A DNA stretch of 6,867 nt. Source: JBFLVQ01 sp040758525 (GTDB lineage Bacteria > Acidobacteriota > Blastocatellia > Chloracidobacteriales > JADJPF01). Position numbers and translations under genes: made by a program. Shown here one piece after another: positions 1-6,200 of this stretch. Position 1 is the stretch's first letter, and the number at the start of each line of letters is the position of its first letter. The stretch is from positions 1-6,867 of the forward strand of contig JBFLVQ010000515.1 of NCBI GenBank assembly GCA_040758525.1. Direction: 5' to 3'. The notes under the pieces were generated by a model that had not been told where the DNA came from, made no database searches, and worked only from the letters and a program-made list of their open reading frames with translations.

Positions 1-139
1 GTGAAATGACTTGTGTTGCCAGTAGCGAATGGCCGCCTAGTTCAAAGAAGTTATCTGCTACTCCCACACGCTCCAGTTTTAATACTTCGCACCAGATTCC
101 TGCTACTATCTCTTCTACTGGAGTACGCGGTGCCAGATA
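1..139 (-). other. Peptidyl carrier domain, cut by the window edge
   Basis: The first two helices of a carrier are visible. The core DNFFELGGHS (1045-1054) puts the phosphopantetheine serine at Ser1054, codon 26-28. Only eight residues follow before the edge, so what comes next (another C domain, an epimerase or a release domain) cannot be known. Confidence 0.93.
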
Positions 140-3100
140 ACTAATGGTCTGATTTTGCCAACTGGGCGCCGGCAATGCGCGACGATCTATTTTGCCACTA
201 GCTGTGAGTGGTAACGAATCAAGGAATACAAATGCAGTTGGCAGCATATAGTCAGGTAGTTTTTCTTTGAGAAAATTTCTCAAATCGCTTGCAGTAGGCT
301 CACTCTCCGCTTTTGCTACTACATAAGCAATTAGCCGTTTCTCACCAGCCTCTTTTTCCCAAGCAATCACTACAACATTCTGCAATGCAGGATGTTCTGC
401 TAATGCTGTCTCAATCTCACCCAGTTCAATACGAAAACCACGAATCTTTAATTGATGGTCACAGCGACCAACAAACTCAATATCACCATTCTTGCGGTAA
501 CGCGCTAGATCGCCTGTTCTATAAAGCCGTACACCTGGCTCGCTGCTAAATGGATGTGGAATAAATCTCTCCGCTGTTGCTTCTGGCAAATTTAGGTAAC
601 CACGCGCTAGCCCAGCCCCACTAATATGAAGTTCACCAATCACACCAATAGGTACAGGCTGTAAATGCCTATCGAGAATGTAGACTTGTGTATTACGAAT
701 TGCCCTACCAATTGGCACTTCTAATAATGTGTCGCTGGTTTGTCTCTCTGATGGCATTTTCCAGATAGTTGCTACTATGGTAGCTTCGGTTGGACCATAA
801 CTGTTAATTAACTCAGTTCGTTCAATTCGCTTTCGCCAAACTAGCAATCGTTCTGCTAGTGCTCGCTCTCCACCTATGATTACCAATCTCACCGATGATG
901 GAAAGATAGTCTCTTGTGCTGTTAAACTAGCAGTTATTTCATGCCAGTATGTTGTGGGTAGATCCAACACAGTAATCGACCATTCCTGACACTTCTGTAG
1001 AAAGCTGGTAACAGAATCGATCATAGTGTCGCTGCGTAAGACTAATGTTGCTCCAGTGATTAAACCTGGATATATCTCTTCTGCGCTAGTATCAAAATTT
1101 ATTGAAGCAAATTGTAGCAAGTGATCCGAAGAATTAATGTTATATTCTATTACTGCTGCTTCAATGTAATTAACTAATGATCGATGTGATATCATTACTC
1201 CCTTTGGCTTGCCAGTTGAACCTGAGGTATAGATTAAATAAGCAAGATTTTCTGGCAGTACATCAATATCGGGATTATTGCGACTCTGATTGGCGATCAG
1301 CGACCAATCAGAATCCAAACAGACTGTCGAGACACTTTGTATTGGTAAATGGATATCTAGCGTCTTTTGAGTAACGATCACAGGCATTGCAGTATCGGTC
1401 ACAATATAGGCCAAGCGCTCTGGTGGGTAATTGGGATCTAGCGGAACATAGGCAGCACCGGCTTTCAGAATGCCTAGTATACCCACTAACATCTCAATAG
1501 AGCGATTGATACAGATACCTATTTTTATCTCTGACTTTATCCCTAATGATTGTAGATAATGAGCAAGCTGATTAGCTCGATAGTTCAGTTCCTGATAAGT
1601 GATCGAGTTATCTTGATAAGTTACTGCAATGGCAGCAGGGGTTATTTCAACCTGAGCCTCAAACAGTTGATGTATACAGCAATGCTTTGAATACTTCGAT
1701 TGTGTGTTATTCCATTCCAAGATCAATTGACTACGTTCTTGTTCCGATAATAGCGGGAGATCAGCAATACAGACTTCAGGATCAGCAATAGCGGCAGTGA
1801 GCAGGTTTTCAAAATGCTTCAACATGCGAACAATGGTAGTTTCTTCAAAGAGATCAGTATTATATTCCAACAGTCCCACTAATCCTTCTTCCTTCTCAAC
1901 AAAGGCAAGTAATAGATCGAATTTTGCCGTACTACCATCAATAACGAGTCTAGTTACTTGCAATGCTGGCAGCTCCATTGCTGCGCTAGGCACATTCTGC
2001 AATACCAGCATCACCTGAAAGAGTGGTGTATGGCTCATATCACGTACAGGTCTAAGATAATCCAGCAGAGGTTCGAATGGTACATCCTGATGTGCATAAG
2101 CACCCAAACAGATACTGTGAACCTGTTTGAGGAACTGTTGGAAACTTTCCTGACTTTGTATGTTAGCGCGTAGTACTAAGGTATTGACGAAGTAACCAAT
2201 GAGGTTCTCTATGTCTACACGATTACGATTGGCAATTGGTGAACCGACTAGAATATCGTCCTGACCACTATAACGATATAGTAGCAGATCAAATATTGCT
2301 AACAGCATCATAAATGTAGTAACACCTTCGCGCTGACAAAAAGCCTTTAAATCCTCATTCAAGCTTTTGCAAAGAACATAACGTTGTTTAGCACCTCGAT
2401 TAGTCTGAAAAGCAGGCCGTGGGTAATCGGTAGGAAGTTGTAATACTGGCAGTGTCTTCCCCAACTGCTGCTTCCAATAGGAAAGTTCTGCTTCCAATAC
2501 CTCGCCTTGTAGCCATTGCCGTTGCCACTGTGCAAAATCTGTATATTGTATGGGGAGTTCGGGCAATGATGGTGTTTTACCAGTACTAAATGATTGATAA
2601 AGCTCTGTCATCTCATCAACAAAGATCTTGATAGACCAACCATCAGAAATAATATGGTGCATTACTAGTAAGAAGACCTGCTCTTGTGCAGAAAACCGTA
2701 AGAGAATGGTAGTAAAGAGCGGTCCACGTGCTAGATCAAAAGATTGTAGTGACACTTCGTTAATTAATCGTTTAGCTTCGGCATCACGTTCAACTTTAGA
2801 AAGATTTTCCAGATCGATCAAAGGCAATTCAACCATCAGTGATGCTACAACCACCTGCGCAGGCTGTTGTTCAACTAGTGTGAAAGTAGTGCGTATACTC
2901 TCGTGTCGTTGGACAATCTCATTAAGACTCTGTTTAAGAGCAGCAATATCAAGTAGACCGGCAAAGTGTACGGCAGCTGGCATATTGTAAGCTGGATTAC
3001 CAGGTTCTAGTTGATCTAGAAACCACAATCTCAACTGGGCAAAAGATAGTGGCGCAGGACCATCTTGTTGCCGGCGCAAGATACGTTGGTATCTTGCTGA

Positions 3101-3187
3101 GCTAACACCCTCTTCGTCTAACAAAGCCTCTAACAGAGCTCTTTTTTTTACAGAAAATTCGAAACTCAGTTTGGAAAACTGGCTCAT
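1..3187 (-). CDS. Nonribosomal peptide synthetase, C-A-PCP, 3'-partial
   Basis: This is a second NRPS subunit that takes the chain from the preceding protein and adds one residue. I translated the minus strand from ATG at 3187 to the left edge and found 1062 sense codons with no stop or frameshift. The start is well constrained: an in-frame TAA lies at 3194-3196, nine bases upstream, and a GAGG ribosome-binding site sits at 3198-3201. Domains are a basic helical leader (1-43), C (45-482, MHHIISDGW at 176-184), A (505-1008, YTSGSTGKPKG at 653-663) and the start of a PCP with Ser1054 in LGGHS. The gene continues beyond the window, so further modules or a release domain may follow. It is almost certainly cotranscribed with the gene upstream. 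It has no closed frame in this window because its stop codon lies outside. Confidence 0.96.
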   Translation of the reverse strand, partial: MSQFSKLSFEFSVKKRALLEALLDEEGVSSARYQRILRRQQDGPAPLSFAQLRLWFLDQLEPGNPAYNMPAAVHFAGLLDIAALKQSLNEIVQRHESIRTTFTLVEQQPAQVVVASLMVELPLIDLENLSKVERDAEAKRLINEVSLQSFDLARGPLFTTILLRFSAQEQVFLLVMHHIISDGWSIKIFVDEMTELYQSFSTGKTPSLPELPIQYTDFAQWQRQWLQGEVLEAELSYWKQQLGKTLPVLQLPTDYPRPAFQTNRGAKQRYVLCKSLNEDLKAFCQREGVTTFMMLLAIFDLLLYRYSGQDDILVGSPIANRNRVDIENLIGYFVNTLVLRANIQSQESFQQFLKQVHSICLGAYAHQDVPFEPLLDYLRPVRDMSHTPLFQVMLVLQNVPSAAMELPALQVTRLVIDGSTAKFDLLLAFVEKEEGLVGLLEYNTDLFEETTIVRMLKHFENLLTAAIADPEVCIADLPLLSEQERSQLILEWNNTQSKYSKHCCIHQLFEAQVEITPAAIAVTYQDNSITYQELNYRANQLAHYLQSLGIKSEIKIGICINRSIEMLVGILGILKAGAAYVPLDPNYPPERLAYIVTDTAMPVIVTQKTLDIHLPIQSVSTVCLDSDWSLIANQSRNNPDIDVLPENLAYLIYTSGSTGKPKGVMISHRSLVNYIEAAVIEYNINSSDHLLQFASINFDTSAEEIYPGLITGATLVLRSDTMIDSVTSFLQKCQEWSITVLDLPTTYWHEITASLTAQETIFPSSVRLVIIGGERALAERLLVWRKRIERTELINSYGPTEATIVATIWKMPSERQTSDTLLEVPIGRAIRNTQVYILDRHLQPVPIGVIGELHISGAGLARGYLNLPEATAERFIPHPFSSEPGVRLYRTGDLARYRKNGDIEFVGRCDHQLKIRGFRIELGEIETALAEHPALQNVVVIAWEKEAGEKRLIAYVVAKAESEPTASDLRNFLKEKLPDYMLPTAFVFLDSLPLTASGKIDRRALPAPSWQNQTISYLAPRTPVEEIVAGIWCEVLKLERVGVADNFFELGGHSLLATQVIS
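26..283 (-). repeat. Module repeat, copy 3 (A9-A10 to PCP serine)
   Basis: This stretch, from the A9 motif to the carrier serine, is closely similar in DNA to 3425-3690 and 6611-6867. Shared stretches include the A10 region (CGATCTA near 185, 3590 and 6773) and the PCP core. It is coding sequence repeated by module duplication, not a mobile repeat. Confidence 0.7.
164..1675 (-). other. Adenylation domain, substrate unassigned, possibly basic residue
   Basis: Core motifs are complete: A1 (ITYQEL, 529-534), A2 (LKAGAAYVPLDP, 574-585), A3 (YTSGSTGKPKG, 653-663), A4 (FDTSAEE, 698-704), A5 (NSYGPTEATIV, 795-805), A7 (YRTGD, 889-893), A8 (LKIRGFRIELGEIE, 913-926), A9 (LPDYMLP, 977-983) and A10 (SGKIDR, 997-1002). 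Pocket residues by hand alignment to GrsA are D699, T700, E703, D742, I770, G772, S796, I804, V805 and K999, giving D-T-E-D-I-G-S-I-V-K. I do not recall an exact match with known substrate. The acidic E703 and D742 could pair with a cationic side chain such as Lys, Orn or Arg. No methyltransferase is inserted between A8 and A9. Confidence 0.9.
1742..3055 (-). other. Condensation domain, LCL-like
   Basis: This domain joins the chain arriving from the glycine module to the amino acid on the gene's own carrier. Motifs are C1 (LSFAQLRLWFLDQL, 47-60), C2 (RHESIRTTF, 94-102), C3 (MHHIISDGW, 176-184, catalytic second His178), C4 (YTDFAQWQ, 215-222), C5 (IGYFVNTLVLR, 330-340), C6 (HQDVPFE, 366-372) and C7 (HTPLFQVMLVLQN, 386-398). 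The motifs follow the LCL consensus closely. If the donor residue is glycine, donor stereochemistry is not an issue at this step. Confidence 0.95.
3059..3187 (-). other. N-terminal basic helical leader of second NRPS
   Basis: Residues 1-43 precede the first condensation motif. The segment VKKRALLEALLDEEG (13-27) looks helical and is followed by a basic stretch ending RILRRQ (35-40). Leaders of this form are common before C domains at the start of NRPS proteins. It does not resemble the TubC-type N-terminal docking domain. It may be the acceptor side of the contact with the preceding protein, but this is inferred. Confidence 0.5.
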
Positions 3188-3197
3188 TCGCTTTTAA

Positions 3198-3201
3198 CCT
3201 C
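3198..3201 (-). promoter_or_regulatory. Ribosome-binding site of the downstream NRPS gene
   Basis: The minus strand reads TAA-CGAGG-TTAAAAGCGA-ATG. GAGG lies 10 bases before the ATG at 3187 and directly after the stop of the upstream gene. The 15-base gap has no room for a promoter or terminator, so the two genes are very probably cotranscribed, and translational coupling is plausible. Confidence 0.75.
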
Positions 3202-3202
3202 G

Positions 3203-6200
3203 TTATTGGGTTCTTTGAGAAAGCATTTTTTCAACTTCATCTTCAGATAGCTGAGCGAGTTTGACGAATAGTTGAGCCGTCTTGGTAATTCTCTCTGGTT
3301 GGGTTGATGACCTTAGCATATATTCGGAGAATTCCGCGACGGTAGGAGATTCAAAGATAGTAGGCAAAGCTATATCAACCTGAAAAGCTTCATTTATTCT
3401 TACTGTGGCTTTAATAATCAGTAGTGAATGACCACCTAACTCAAAGAAGTTGTCGTATACACCTACACGTTCTAGTTTCAATACTTCAGCCCAAATTCCC
3501 GCAATTACAGTCTCTATCTCATTGCGTGGTGCTACATATTCATGAATTAACGGTGATCGATCCTCTTCTAGTGCCAGCAATGCACGACGATCTACCTTAC
3601 CATTAGGAGTCAATGGTAATTCATTCAGAAATACGTATGAGACTGGCAACATATATGCTGGAAGCCTCTTATTAAGAAACCCTCTCAATTCTGTGATGGA
3701 AAGATCGATCTCTGTGTTAGTAACAAGATATGCTACTAACCTCTTCTCACCAGTCTGATCTACCTGTGCTATTACCACAGCCTGACGTATATTCTTATGC
3801 TCACTCAGTGCTGCTTCAATTTCACCTAACTCGATGCGATATCCTCGCACCTTCACCTGTGTGTCCATTCGGCCTAAACAGACTATCCTACCATCTCTTA
3901 GGTATCGTGCCTGGTCTCCTGTTTTGTATAACCGACTACCTATTTCCCCACTCCATTGATCAGGCACAAATCGCTCTGCTGTCAATTCTGGACTTTGCCA
4001 ATATCCACGTGATAGTCCTACTCCTCCTATGTACAATTCACCCACTACACCTATTGGTGCCAATTCGCCATGCTCATCCAATACATACATCTCGGTATTG
4101 GCAAGTGGTCGGCCAATTGTCACAAGATCTACTTCTGATGTTGTGATTGCTGCTACACTAGACCAGATTGTCGTTTCAGTAGGTCCATACATATTCCATA
4201 GACTGCCACAGTTATCACTCAGCCAATGTGCCAACTCGCTACTGAGTGCTTCTCCACCACACAGTACCTTTAACCTCTTATTGCCTTGCCAACCTACCTC
4301 TCGCAATACCTGCCAGGTTGCTGGTGTTGCTTGCATTATTGTTATGCTTGCAGTAGTGATCTTCTTCATTAATGCAACGCCATCGACTATTTCTGCGCGA
4401 CTAGCAATCTCTACTTGTCCACCTACTGTAAGCGGCAATAATAGTTCTAGCACTGCAATATCAAATGACAGAGTAGTTACTGCCAATAATATATCAACAG
4501 CAATGATACCAGGCTGTTGTTGCATAGAGGAGAGTAAATTAACTACTGACTTATGTCTCACTGCTACACCTTTAGGTTTACCTGTTGAACCAGATGTATA
4601 GATAACATAAGCAATCTGCTCACTATCTACGGCATCAACGAGATTTTCTCTATCATAAGATGTTAGCTGTGCCCAATTCTCTGTTAGGCAAAACACCTCC
4701 ATTCCACTTTGCCATTCTATGTGACGTTCGCTAATCAACAATCTAATAGCCGCGTCTCTGCTAATATAGTCTAGCCTTGATGAAGGATAATGAGGGTCTA
4801 ATGGTACATAGGCAGCACCTGTTTTTAACACTGCCAACATTGCTACAATCATATCAAGAGATCGTTCTAAACAGATCCCTATCAATTCTTCTTGGCCTAC
4901 ACCCTTGCTGCGCAGATAATGAGCTAGTTGATTAGCACGACAATTGAGTTCATGGTAATTGAGCTGACTGTTAGCAAAACGTATAGCAATACGATGAGGA
5001 GTAATAGCAGCTTGTGCCTCAATTAATCGATGTACACTAATGTCGGAAAACTCAACTGTAGTATTATTCCACTGATAGATTAATTGCTGTTGTTCTGCTT
5101 CGCTGAGTAACGATAGTTGACTAATAAGGCACTCTGGATCGGCGATGATATTGGTAAGTAGAGTTTGATAATGACCAATCATTCGAGCAATAGTTACTGC
5201 ATCGAAGAGGTCACTGTTATATTCCCAAATTATTGTAATACCTTCAACAACTCCTGCACGTGCACGCGCAATATTCAACTCAGAATGTGGTGTCACAACC
5301 AGATTCATATCAAACTTAGCAGAACCATTGCTCAATGCACGTGTCAATATCACTTCTAGTCCAGGAACCTGCATCCCCAATAATGGTGTATCTTGGAAAC
5401 TAAACATAACTTGGAAGAGTGGATTACGACTACGATCGCGCTCAGGCCGTACTGCTTCCACTACTTTGTCAAAAGCTATATCTTGATTGGTATAAGCTTG
5501 TAGTGCGATCCCGCGAACACGCGCAAGCAGATCATGAAAAGAAGGATTACCGGCAAGATCATTACGTAGCACAATATTATTTATGATCATGCCAATTAGC
5601 CCTTCTGTCTCGCGCCAACGACGATTGGCTACCCCTGATCCCACACAGATATCGGTTTGCCCAGAGTAACGATGCAGTAATGTAAGGAATGCCGCTAGCA
5701 TCGTCATAAAGAGCGTCACACCTCTTTTGCGACTGAGTTCTTTCAGCGCACTCCAAATCTCGGGTGATAATTCAAATCTAGGTGCTGCACCTTGAAAAGT
5801 CTGTATTGGTGGACGTGGGTGATCAAAAGGCAATTCCAGTACGTTAGGGCAATTAGTGAGATGTTCTTTCCAATAAGCTAGTTGTGATTGTCCAGCCTCT
5901 CCCTCTAACCATTGTCGCTGCCAGTAGGCAAAATCTGCAAATTGTATAGGCAATTCTGGTAGTGATGCAGGTTGACATTGCGAAAATGCTTGATAAAGCT
6001 GTGTCAATTCACGCAAAAAGACATGCAATGACCAACCATCGTGCACTATATGATGTTCAAAATGAAATAACACATGCTCTTGCTCACTCAGTCTAATTAA
6101 CTTCCAACGTACTAACGGTAAGTTTGTCAGATCATATGGTCTTTTCAGCTCTACATCCAGTAGACGATTAAACTCTTGTTCACGCTGACAGGCTGGCAAG

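Noticed and set aside
2628..2990. A 120-codon open frame on the plus strand
   Set aside because: It is antisense to the C domain of the second NRPS, around its HHIISDG motif. Its composition is Ser/Arg/Cys-rich without domain character.
3142..3149. A frameshift or pseudogene at the A8 run
   Set aside because: The frame from ATG 3187 reads through the run into a complete C domain with no stop, so the gene is intact as given.
3188..3202. An internal promoter or terminator between the genes
   Set aside because: Fifteen bases are too few, and there is no inverted repeat or promoter-like pair of elements in them.
4029..4601. A 190-codon open frame on the plus strand
   Set aside because: It lies wholly antisense to the glycine A domain, starts without a convincing ribosome-binding site and shows no recognisable motif. 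It is a shadow of the NRPS coding frame.
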